The notes under the pieces: model-generated | The model's database searches: none | Told to the model about the DNA's origin: nothing | Seen by the model: only the letters and a program-made list of their open reading frames with translations | Translations under genes and position numbers: made by a program | DNA from: Paenibacillus sp. FSL K6-1096 | GTDB lineage: Bacteria > Bacillota > Bacilli > Paenibacillales > Paenibacillaceae | Direction of reading: 5' to 3' | DNA: 64,000 nucleotides | NCBI RefSeq assembly: GCF_037977055.1 | Contig: NZ_CP150274.1 | Coordinates: forward strand, 4,960,001 to 5,024,000 | Shown: one piece after another, positions 52,180-59,386 of the stretch | How positions within the stretch are numbered: the first letter of the stretch is position 1 | Layout: each line of letters starts with the position of its first letter

Positions 52180-53090
52180 GCAAGAAGAAGAATGCGGTGC
52201 AGCCGGATTTTGCGGAGGATGGGCTGCAAGAGCTGGGAGCCTATCTGGCCCGCCAGGACTTCTCCCGGGAGTCCGATCCGGCAGAGGTTCTCCGCCAGGC
52301 GCAATACCGCTCTAATCAGAAGAAACAGGAGGAATATCGAATGAAGAACAAACAACGGATCAGACGTCCGGTGATGATTGCAGCATCCCTGCTGGTGGCA
52401 GCGGTGGTGAGTGTATCTTTTGTCAGACCCTCATTTGCACAGGATATGCTGGAGCGGGTGTTGAAATCGGTCAATCTGGGGCATATTGAGGTTGCCCAGA
52501 TGGATGGAAGCCATCCCAAGGAGTTCCCGGAGGCGTGGAAGGGCCAGATCTTTGATCAGGACGGGAACCCGGTGACTTCCTTTGACCGCATGCCAAAGGC
52601 TATCTTCAATGCAGCCGGAGAGGCGATCGTCAACTTTGACGGGGATAAGCTGGTTACCCTGAGCGAGCAGGAGCAGCGCGACAAGGAAGCGGATGAGCAG
52701 GTCTTCACCGTTAAGGAGCCTGCCGGGCTTAATCAATATGCCTCTTTCAAGGTGAAACTGCCGGAGTACCTGCCTGAGGGCTTTGCCTTCGACCACGGGG
52801 AGTTCTACAAGGATGAGGAGGGCGTTAGCGGGCAGATTGTGGAGCTGTTCTTCACCAGCAAGGATAAGGACAAGCGGATCGGGATGCAGCTGCGTCTGGC
52901 CAATGAAGAGAATGCTTATTCTATGGCAACGGACGACAAGGTGGAGCAGGTGAAGCTCAAGGGGACGGAGGCGGTTCTGGTCGGTGACAGAAGTCTGGAC
53001 TGGGAAGCGAATGGCGTGATGTACAGCCTCAGCACCCGCGGTCTTGACCGGGCTGAAGTGCTTAAGATCGCAGAGTCGATCAACTGGTAA
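52176..53090 (+). CDS. Anti-sigma factor, single-pass membrane protein with DUF4367-like sensor
   Basis: A 304-residue protein: a cytoplasmic N-terminus of about 65 residues, a transmembrane helix (PVMIAASLLVAAVVSVSF), and an extracytoplasmic part ending in a DUF4367-like domain (about 185-303; FKVKLPEYLPEGFAFDHGEFY, VNGVMYSL-like ANGVMYSLSTRGLDRAEVLKIAESI). Overlap with the sigma gene suggests that it holds the sigma factor inactive until an envelope signal. The same C-terminal motif (GVEYRITSS) occurs in the downstream LolA-like lipoprotein. Confidence 0.82.
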   Translation: MSKKKNAVQPDFAEDGLQELGAYLARQDFSRESDPAEVLRQAQYRSNQKKQEEYRMKNKQRIRRPVMIAASLLVAAVVSVSFVRPSFAQDMLERVLKSVNLGHIEVAQMDGSHPKEFPEAWKGQIFDQDGNPVTSFDRMPKAIFNAAGEAIVNFDGDKLVTLSEQEQRDKEADEQVFTVKEPAGLNQYASFKVKLPEYLPEGFAFDHGEFYKDEEGVSGQIVELFFTSKDKDKRIGMQLRLANEENAYSMATDDKVEQVKLKGTEAVLVGDRSLDWEANGVMYSLSTRGLDRAEVLKIAESINW

Positions 53091-53101
53091 AATAAATCCG
53101 A

Positions 53102-53150
53102 AGGCGTCAGACCGCAGCCCCGTAAGGGGAGCGGCTGGCGCTTTTTGCTG
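53102..53150 (+). terminator. Terminator of the sigma/anti-sigma operon
   Basis: GCGTCAGACCGC pairs with GCGGCTGGCGC around an inner CCCC-GTAA-GGGG hairpin, followed by TTTTT. Confidence 0.85.
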
Positions 53151-53284
53151 TATATCCGGAATTAGCGGGAGCCCTGTGCGCATACTTCTCTTCCAGCTTG
53201 TCATGCCCGTCTGCATATTGAGGCCAAGTCCCTCATAGACATGTACTAATCAATGCATTCAAAACAGGTTAAGGGGATGATGTC

Positions 53285-54367
53285 ATGCGCCGGATAACAT
53301 GGGTACTCGCGATCATTATGAGCGTGGCCTTAGTATTGGCGGGGTGCGGGAAGAAGGATGCCGCCTCTGTGGTCAAGGATCTGAATCAAGTGTCTGACAA
53401 GCTGGAGAGCAAGCAGGGGGCTTATCAGGGCTCAGGCACAATGACCTTGTACACCGGGGAGCAGCCGCAGGAATACAAGGTGGAGGTATGGTACAAAAAT
53501 CCTTCGTATTACCGGATCAGTCTGTCGAACGTCCAGAAGGATCTGAAGCAGATTGTGCTGCGCAATGATGAGGGCGTATTCGTGCTGACCCCAAGTCTGG
53601 GCAAAAGCTTCCGCTTCCAGAGCGACTGGCCGGACAGCCAGGGCCAGGTGTACCTGTACCAGACGCTGCTGAAGGGCATTGTCTCCGATAATAACCGGCA
53701 GTTCGTGGAGGACGGGGATAATTATGTGTTCGAGGTCGCCGCGAATTATCAGAGCAGCGCGCTGGTCCGCCAGAAGATCTGGCTGGCCAAAAAAACCTAT
53801 GAACCCAAGCAGGTTCAGGTATCAGACTCTGAAGCCAAGGTGGTTGTGAACGTGACCTTCGACAGCTTCAAGTTCGATCCTGAGTTTGCCGCCGATGCGT
53901 TTGATATGCAGAAGAATATGGCATCCGGCAGCCCTTCCGAGAACACGATGGCGGAGGTCGATGAGAACGGCAATCCGGTAGTGACCGGGGACGGTGAACA
54001 GGCTGGGGCTACGGTAGCTGCTGACCAGGGCGACTTCGGGATCATCGAGCCGGATTACATCCCGGCCGGTGTGAAGCTGAAGGATACCAACAAGATCGAA
54101 GGGAGCAAGGATCACGCGGTGCTGATCCGGTATGACGGTCTCTATCAGTACACCATTATGGAGTCCCGTCCGCTTGACCGTGCGGTGTCGCTGGCTCCCG
54201 GAACGCTGATCGATCTCGGGTTCACCGCCGGTCTGCTCAGCGGCGATGAACAGCAGACTCTGACCTGGATGAGCGACGGTGTAGAGTACCGGATTACCAG
54301 TTCCAATCTGCCAGTTACGGAAATGATGCAAATAGCCGCTTCTATGGAGGAACAATCGGGTAAATAA
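53285..54367 (+). CDS. ydcC: LolA-like lipoprotein (YdcC family)
   Basis: A 360-residue lipoprotein; the lipobox LAGC is at residues 19-22. The N-terminal about 200 residues have the LolA/outer-membrane lipoprotein carrier-like beta fold (YQGSGTMTLYTGEQPQEYKVEVWYKNPSYYRI, VLTPSLGKSFRFQSDWPDSQGQVYLYQTLL). The C-terminal part is a DUF4367-like domain. It matches B. subtilis YdcC (sporulation-related) in domain and in position upstream of alr. It is outside the cell, anchored to the membrane. Confidence 0.85.
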   Translation: MRRITWVLAIIMSVALVLAGCGKKDAASVVKDLNQVSDKLESKQGAYQGSGTMTLYTGEQPQEYKVEVWYKNPSYYRISLSNVQKDLKQIVLRNDEGVFVLTPSLGKSFRFQSDWPDSQGQVYLYQTLLKGIVSDNNRQFVEDGDNYVFEVAANYQSSALVRQKIWLAKKTYEPKQVQVSDSEAKVVVNVTFDSFKFDPEFAADAFDMQKNMASGSPSENTMAEVDENGNPVVTGDGEQAGATVAADQGDFGIIEPDYIPAGVKLKDTNKIEGSKDHAVLIRYDGLYQYTIMESRPLDRAVSLAPGTLIDLGFTAGLLSGDEQQTLTWMSDGVEYRITSSNLPVTEMMQIAASMEEQSGK

Positions 54368-54373
54368 AAATCA

Positions 54374-54430
54374 GCGGGCGGATACTGCGCATGGTAGGAA
54401 ACATTTTCCTCTACCCGCAGTGTCCGTTTT
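54374..54430 (+). terminator. Terminator-like hairpin between ydcC and alr
   Basis: CGGATACTGC pairs with GCAGTGTCCG, with an inner GGAAA/TTTCC stem, then TTTT. It suggests that alr has its own promoter. Confidence 0.6.
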
Positions 54431-54549
54431 CTGCTCCTTTGCCCGCATTGACAGCGGCCTTCGCGAGCATTACCATTGGCAGTAAGACTTCTGATCTGTG
54501 CGTAAATTAGGCAGAGATGTTTTACTACAATGTAAGAAGGTGACCTGAA

Positions 54550-55731
54550 GTGAAGGCAAGTTATCGGCCGACCGTAGCCGAGATTCATCTGGATAACCTG
54601 CGGGCCAATTACGAGGCCTTCCGCGCGGTATTGCCGCAGGAGACAAGATTCATGGGCTGCGTCAAAGCCAATGCCTACGGACACGGAGCGGTGGAAGTGG
54701 CGCGGGAGCTGGAACGGCTGGGAGCGGATTATGTTTGCGTTGCTTTTCTGGATGAGGCATTGGAGCTGCGTCAGGCGGGAATACTACTTCCTGTACTGGT
54801 GCTGGGCTATACTGCGCCGGAAGGCATAGCCGCTGCCTGGGAGAACAACATTACTGTAACTATGTTCACACCGGAGGTACTGGATGCGGTAAGAGCGCTT
54901 CCTGTCCAACCGGAGCACCGGCTGAAGGTGCACATCAAGATTGACAGCGGAATGGGCCGGCTGGGATTATCGCCCGAAGATGCACCTGCATTCATCGCTG
55001 AAGTGCAGAGAACTGCGCAGGCGGAGCTTGAGGGCATGTTCACCCATTTTGCCAGAGCAGACGAACGTAACAAAAGCTATACACTAATGCAGTACCGGCG
55101 GTTCATGAGCGTGGCGGAAGCGCTTCGGGACATGAATCTCAACATCCCGATCATACATACGGGTAACAGCGCTACGGCCATTGATACACCTCTACTATCC
55201 ATTAACATGGTGCGTGTAGGCATAAGCTTGTACGGATACTATCCCTCGGCTGAGGTGAACCGTGAGCAGGTTGCTTTACACCCGGTAATGACGCTGAAGA
55301 CGCAGGCTGTCTACGTGAAGACCCTGCCGCCTGACTCAGGCATCAGCTACGGCACCCGGTACTTCACGGCCAGCGATGAGGTTATCGCTACGCTCCCTGT
55401 GGGGTACGCTGACGGATACTCCCGCATGCTAACGGGCAAAGCGGAGGTGCTAATACGCGGACGCCGCGTTCCTGTCGTCGGAACCATCTGCATGGACCAG
55501 TGTATGGTATCACTGAAATCTTTCGCAGGAGAAGCAGAACAAATTCAAGCAGGCGAAGAGGTTGTACTCATCGGACGCCAGGGCAAAGAGTCGATCACGG
55601 CAGATGAACTGGCGCTCCATTTAGGGACGATCCCCTACGAAATTCTCTGTATGCTGGCTCACCGGGTACCCCGCGTATACGTACGCGAAGGCAAGGTTAA
55701 CACCTTGGTGAATCCCCTGCTGCAGGCCTAA
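54550..55731 (+). CDS. alr: Alanine racemase
   Basis: A 393-residue PLP enzyme making D-alanine for peptidoglycan. The PLP Lys is K39 in CVKANAYGHG; the second catalytic Tyr is in SGISYGTRY, and TICMDQCMVSL and LPVGYADGYSR are conserved segments. The GTG start at 54550 follows AAGAAGGTGACC. Upstream ydcC and downstream ndoAI-ndoA match the gene order of B. subtilis. A ribosome binding site is present for each gene. Confidence 0.95.
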   Translation: MKASYRPTVAEIHLDNLRANYEAFRAVLPQETRFMGCVKANAYGHGAVEVARELERLGADYVCVAFLDEALELRQAGILLPVLVLGYTAPEGIAAAWENNITVTMFTPEVLDAVRALPVQPEHRLKVHIKIDSGMGRLGLSPEDAPAFIAEVQRTAQAELEGMFTHFARADERNKSYTLMQYRRFMSVAEALRDMNLNIPIIHTGNSATAIDTPLLSINMVRVGISLYGYYPSAEVNREQVALHPVMTLKTQAVYVKTLPPDSGISYGTRYFTASDEVIATLPVGYADGYSRMLTGKAEVLIRGRRVPVVGTICMDQCMVSLKSFAGEAEQIQAGEEVVLIGRQGKESITADELALHLGTIPYEILCMLAHRVPRVYVREGKVNTLVNPLLQA

Positions 55732-55928
55732 GGCCCTGACCAGATACTGGTACAGGAATTGAATACCGGGAATAACCGTATAGTGCATATGACTTATAGT
55801 CTATACGAACCGCCATTTCTAGTTTATAATGGGATGCAGCATACTTGATATACTGGCGGCATATATTCCTTGTATAAAATTCCTTGTATATTGTAACACT
55901 GGAACACAAGGGCAGAAGGTTTGTGGGG

Positions 55929-56222
55929 GTGGAAGAGAAGGTGGCCAATTTGCAGAACACCAAAAGAATCATGATCAGCTTGCCCGATCATCTCTTGCAG
56001 GAAGTAGATGGGATCGTTCAAATGGAGAACTCTAACCGAAGTGAATTGATCAGGCAGGCCATGAAGCTGTATTTGAGCGATCGGAGGAAGCGTACCATCC
56101 GGGAGTCCATGCAGCGGGGCTATATGGAAATGGCTAAGATTAATTTGACGATGGCATGCGAGGCCTTTCTCGCTGAGGAAGATGCAGACAGTACTCTTGG
56201 CCGCTTAGTAAGCGGGGTGTAA
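55929..56222 (+). CDS. ndoAI: Antitoxin NdoAI (EndoAI, MazE-type, ribbon-helix-helix)
   Basis: A 97-residue antitoxin. Residues about 13-50 are a ribbon-helix-helix (RIMISLPDHLLQEVDGIVQMENSNRSELIRQAM), and the C-terminal helix RGYMEMAKINLTMACEA...LVSGV is the toxin-binding part, nearly the same as in B. subtilis EndoAI. Start choice: GTG at 55929 or TTG at 55950; both have usable upstream purines and give 97 or 90 residues. It lies three bases before the toxin gene and would neutralise it and repress the promoter. Confidence 0.9.
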   Translation: MEEKVANLQNTKRIMISLPDHLLQEVDGIVQMENSNRSELIRQAMKLYLSDRRKRTIRESMQRGYMEMAKINLTMACEAFLAEEDADSTLGRLVSGV

Positions 56223-56225
56223 CCA

Positions 56226-56576
56226 TTGATTGTTAAACGCGGCGACGTTTTTTTTGCCGACCTTTCACCGGTTGTGGGTTCTGAGCAGGGTGGGGTTCGG
56301 CCGGTACTGATCATTCAGAACGATATTGGCAACCGCTTCAGTCCGACGGTGATTGTGGCCGCCATTACGGCCCAGATTCAGAAGGCCAAGCTGCCGACGC
56401 ATGTGGAGATTGATGCGGCAGCGCACGGCTTCGACCGGGATTCCGTCATCTTGCTGGAACAGGTCCGTACCATTGACAAACAACGCTTAACGGATAAGAT
56501 CACCCACCTGGACGATGAGACGATGAAGCTGGTGGATGATTCGCTGCAGATCAGCCTTGGGCTGATTGATTTCTGA
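56226..56576 (+). CDS. ndoA: mRNA interferase NdoA (EndoA/MazF toxin)
   Basis: A 116-residue endoribonuclease of the MazF/PemK family; RGDVFFADLSPVVGSEQGGVRPVLIIQNDIGN and SVILLEQVRTIDKQRL are nearly invariant family segments, holding the catalytic Arg and Thr/Ser positions. B. subtilis EndoA cuts at UACAU. The TTG start at 56226 is four bases after the antitoxin stop. A strong terminator follows; the sigma-B regulators found next in B. subtilis are absent. Confidence 0.95.
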   Translation: MIVKRGDVFFADLSPVVGSEQGGVRPVLIIQNDIGNRFSPTVIVAAITAQIQKAKLPTHVEIDAAAHGFDRDSVILLEQVRTIDKQRLTDKITHLDDETMKLVDDSLQISLGLIDF

Positions 56577-56610
56577 ACCATACGGGGACTAACATCAATA
56601 ATGGGTATGG

Positions 56611-56646
56611 AAGGCGGGCCGGATCTCCGGTGCCGCCTTTTTGGGT
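56611..56646 (+). terminator. Terminator of the alr-ndoAI-ndoA operon
   Basis: AAGGCGG-CCGGA pairs with TCCGG-CCGCCTT (one mismatched pair), followed by TTTTT. Confidence 0.88.
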
Positions 56647-56695
56647 TGCGTGGGAAAGCGGATACATAGCGGTGGCGTGGGGCGGGCGCGGTGGA

Positions 56696-57230
56696 TGTAT
56701 GCGAAAAAGCGAACACATTGGGGCTGGGGAGGGGGCGCGAGGCGAATGTATGCGAAAAAGCGAACACATTGGGGTTGGGGAGGGGGCGCGAGGCGAATGT
56801 ATGCGAAAAAGCGAACACATTGGGGCTGGGCGAGGGTGTGCGGGCGGATGTATGCGAAAAAGCGAACACATTGGGGCTGGGCGAGGGTGCGTGGGCGGAT
56901 GTATGCGAAAAAGCGAACACATTGGGGTTGGGGAGGGTGCGCGAGGCGAATGTATGCGAAAAAGCGAACACATTGGGGCTGGGGAGGGGGCGCGAGGCGG
57001 ATGTATGCGAAAAAGCGAACACATTGGGGCTGGGGAGGATGCGCGGGGCAGATGTATGCGAAAAAGCGAACACATTGGGCGTGGCGGAGGCGCGTGGAGC
57101 AAATGTAATCGGAAAACCGACCACATTGGGCGTGGCGGAGGCGCGTGGAGCAAATGTAATCGGAAAACCGATCACATTTGGCGTGGTGGAGGCGCGTGAG
57201 GTAAATGTAATCGGAAAACCGATCACATTG
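56696..57230. repeat. Tandem repeat array, 11 units of exactly 51 bases
   Basis: Units start at 56696, 56747, 56798, 56849, 56900, 56951, 57002, 57053, 57104, 57155 and 57206: every step is 51 bases. The first eight have TGTATGCG-AAAAA-GCGAACACA; the last three TGTAATCGG-AAAA-CCGATCACA or a close variant. The linkers are GC-rich (e.g. TTGGGGCTGGGGAGG). Because 51 is 17 codons, frames stay open through the array on both strands; I do not consider them genes. Confidence 0.95.
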
Positions 57231-57295
57231 GGCGAGGCAGTGGGCATATGCAGACACCTAGTCCAGCCAGGCAATAACAGGCAGAAGCAGCCGGG

Positions 57296-57345
57296 TTGCA
57301 CCCGGGTCTGGCCTCATGCTACAATTAGACCGAATGGTCGGTCTA
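57296..57345 (+). promoter_or_regulatory. Promoter and operator of the tetR-MFS operon
   Basis: TTGCAC (57296-57301), 18 bases, TACAAT (57320-57325) is followed directly by TAGACCGA-N4-TCGGTCTA (57326-57345), a perfect dyad over the expected transcription start. Such GACCG/CGGTC palindromes are typical TetR operators and imply autorepression. Confidence 0.82.
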
Positions 57346-57350
57346 GAGGA

Positions 57351-57974
57351 GTGATAACCATAAAAGGACGTTCAGATGGAGAAGAAACCAAGCGCCGGAT
57401 TCTGCACACGGCTGCTGTTTTATTTGCGCAAAAGGGCTACGGAGCGGTAAGCATGAATGAGGTCTGCACCGCCGCTGAGGTGAGCAAGGGCAGCTTGTAT
57501 CACCATTTTCCGAGTAAGGATGAGTTATTCCTGTATGTGGTGGAGGAGGATATGCGGAAGTGGCTCCAGGAGTGGGAGGAACAGCGCAGCCGGATTAGCG
57601 GCACGGAGGCCCGCCTGTTCGCGCTGGGGGATCATTATGCGAATGATTTCCAGAATCCGCTCACCCATGCGCTGGAGGAATATGCCCGCTCCCGCACACT
57701 GCCGGATGATTTCCGCAGCCGTCTCTCAGAGAGCTTCAATAGGGTGATGCAGGTCTGCCGCGAGCTGCTGCAGGAGGGCATGGATTCCGGTTACCTGAGA
57801 AGCGGTGATCTGGAGAACAGTGTAATTGCTCTGAGCGGGATACTGGAGGGCATCAGCCGGGTCAACGAGATTGCCGCGATTGCGCAGACCCGGGAGGAGA
57901 TCAGGGCATACTACCGGTCGGCGTTGCAGATGCTGCTTCAGGGAATGCGCGCCGGTGAAGAGAGTAACAGATAG
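57351..57974 (+). CDS. TetR family transcriptional regulator
   Basis: About 207 residues: a TetR helix-turn-helix (TKRRILHTAAVLFAQKGYGAVSMNEVCTAAEVSKGSLYHHFPSKDELF) and a TetR_C-type ligand domain. The start is uncertain. GTG at 57351 is the only standard start near the promoter but sits directly against GAGGA; an ATA at 57360 is ideally spaced from the same GAGGAG. The upstream open frame is only the repeat array. It is followed by an MFS efflux gene, its likely target. Confidence 0.88.
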   Translation: MITIKGRSDGEETKRRILHTAAVLFAQKGYGAVSMNEVCTAAEVSKGSLYHHFPSKDELFLYVVEEDMRKWLQEWEEQRSRISGTEARLFALGDHYANDFQNPLTHALEEYARSRTLPDDFRSRLSESFNRVMQVCRELLQEGMDSGYLRSGDLENSVIALSGILEGISRVNEIAAIAQTREEIRAYYRSALQMLLQGMRAGEESNR

Positions 57975-58037
57975 ACAAGATTTGCATCCGGAGCATACAT
58001 TCAGATTGGCCCGGGGATCTACGGAGGGAATCATATC

Positions 58038-59246
58038 ATGGCTTTACTGTTAAAAAACCGGGGAGCGATGCTGCTCCTGATGTTGAATATTTTTCTGGCG
58101 TTTACGGGGATTGGTCTCGTCGTTCCCATTATGCCAACGTACATGAATGAGCTGGGCATCGGCGGAAGTGTAGTCGGACTGCTGGTCGCCGCCTTCTCAC
58201 TCACACAATTACTGGTCTCACCCTTCGCGGGAAGGCTCTCCGACAAGATGGGGCGCAAAAAGATCATCGTCGGCGGACTGATCGTCTTTGCCTTGTCGGA
58301 GCTGCTGTTCGGCATGGCTAATGCCGCATGGGTGTTGTTCATCTCCAGAATGCTCGGCGGTATCGGTGCAGCGATGATTATGCCTGCGGTGATGGCTTAT
58401 GTCGCAGACACAACGACCTCGGAAGAGCGGGCCCAGGGGATGGGCTTCATCAACGCAGCGATTACTACAGGCTTCATTATCGGGCCGGGCATCGGCGGGT
58501 ATCTGGCGGAGCTGGGTATCCGGGTTCCTTTCTTCGTTGCTGCCGGGGCTGCTGCCATCGTTGCGGTGATTACCCTGCTCGTCCTGCCGGAATCGCGTTC
58601 GGCTAAGCTGCGTGAAGAAGCAGGATCTGGGAAAAGCAATAATGACAGTCTGGTGCTCCAACTGATGCGTTCTTACCGGGAGCCGTATTTTTTCGGACTG
58701 GTCATTGTCTTCGTGCTGTCCTTCGGGCTGGCCAACTATGAGACGGTCTTCGGCCTGTTTGTGGATCATAAGTTCGGGTTCACACCGAAGGATATCGCCT
58801 TCGTCCTGACGTTCGGTTCGATTGCCGGGGCGGTCATTCAGGTTACTGCGTTCAGCTGGATTCTGAACCGGTTCGGCGAGAACAAGGTGATCTCCATCGC
58901 CCTGCTCAGTTCAGGGGTGTTCATTCTGCTGACGCTGCTGGTTCACGGCTACTGGGCGATTGTTACAGTCACGTTCATCGTCTTCCTCTCCATGGATATG
59001 CTGCGGCCTGCGGTCGGCACCCAGCTCTCCCGTCTGGCGGACGAGTCGCAGCAGGGATTCGTGATGGGCATGAACTCCGCCTATACGAGCCTTGGCAACA
59101 TCGCCGGTCCGATTGTGGCCGGAGTCCTGTTTGATCTTGATATTAATCTGCCGTATGGAGCGGCGTCGCTGGTGCTGGTGCTGTGCTTCATGCTGTCCCT
59201 CAGCTTCGGCAGGCGGATGAAGCGCGGTCTGCGCACGAATAGTTGA
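58038..59246 (+). CDS. MFS multidrug efflux transporter (DHA1, Bmr/NorA-like)
   Basis: A 402-residue, twelve-helix antiporter. Motif A GRLSDKMGRKKII and motif C FIIGPGIGGYLAELG identify a DHA1 drug:proton antiporter like Bmr and NorA. The ATG at 58038 follows GGAGGGAATC. It lies 63 bases downstream of tetR, in the same operon, so it is induced when the TetR protein binds its ligand. Confidence 0.92.
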   Translation: MALLLKNRGAMLLLMLNIFLAFTGIGLVVPIMPTYMNELGIGGSVVGLLVAAFSLTQLLVSPFAGRLSDKMGRKKIIVGGLIVFALSELLFGMANAAWVLFISRMLGGIGAAMIMPAVMAYVADTTTSEERAQGMGFINAAITTGFIIGPGIGGYLAELGIRVPFFVAAGAAAIVAVITLLVLPESRSAKLREEAGSGKSNNDSLVLQLMRSYREPYFFGLVIVFVLSFGLANYETVFGLFVDHKFGFTPKDIAFVLTFGSIAGAVIQVTAFSWILNRFGENKVISIALLSSGVFILLTLLVHGYWAIVTVTFIVFLSMDMLRPAVGTQLSRLADESQQGFVMGMNSAYTSLGNIAGPIVAGVLFDLDINLPYGAASLVLVLCFMLSLSFGRRMKRGLRTNS

Positions 59247-59258
59247 AGCTGATAGATA

Positions 59259-59292
59259 CAGCGGTCTCTCGGGGAGAGGCCGCTGTTCTTTT
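59259..59292 (+). terminator. Terminator of the tetR-MFS operon
   Basis: CAGCGGTCTCTC pairs with GAGAGGCCGCTG around GGG (one wobble pair), followed by TTCTTTT. Confidence 0.88.
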
Positions 59293-59386
59293 GCCGGCTA
59301 AACTTTGGAAGAGGGGCAGATTGTGATAATATTTGAGGTATGGTCTCAAGGAATAGATAAGCATGTGTGCGGAAAGAGGGATACTA

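Noticed and set aside
56696..57230. CRISPR array
   Set aside because: The segments between the hairpin cores are nearly identical to each other, so there are no spacers; no cas genes nearby.
56595..57257. Minus-strand open frames with repeated FAYI/FRIH motifs
   Set aside because: They arise because the 51-base repeat is a multiple of three and lacks stops; several frames are open at once, which argues against any being coding.
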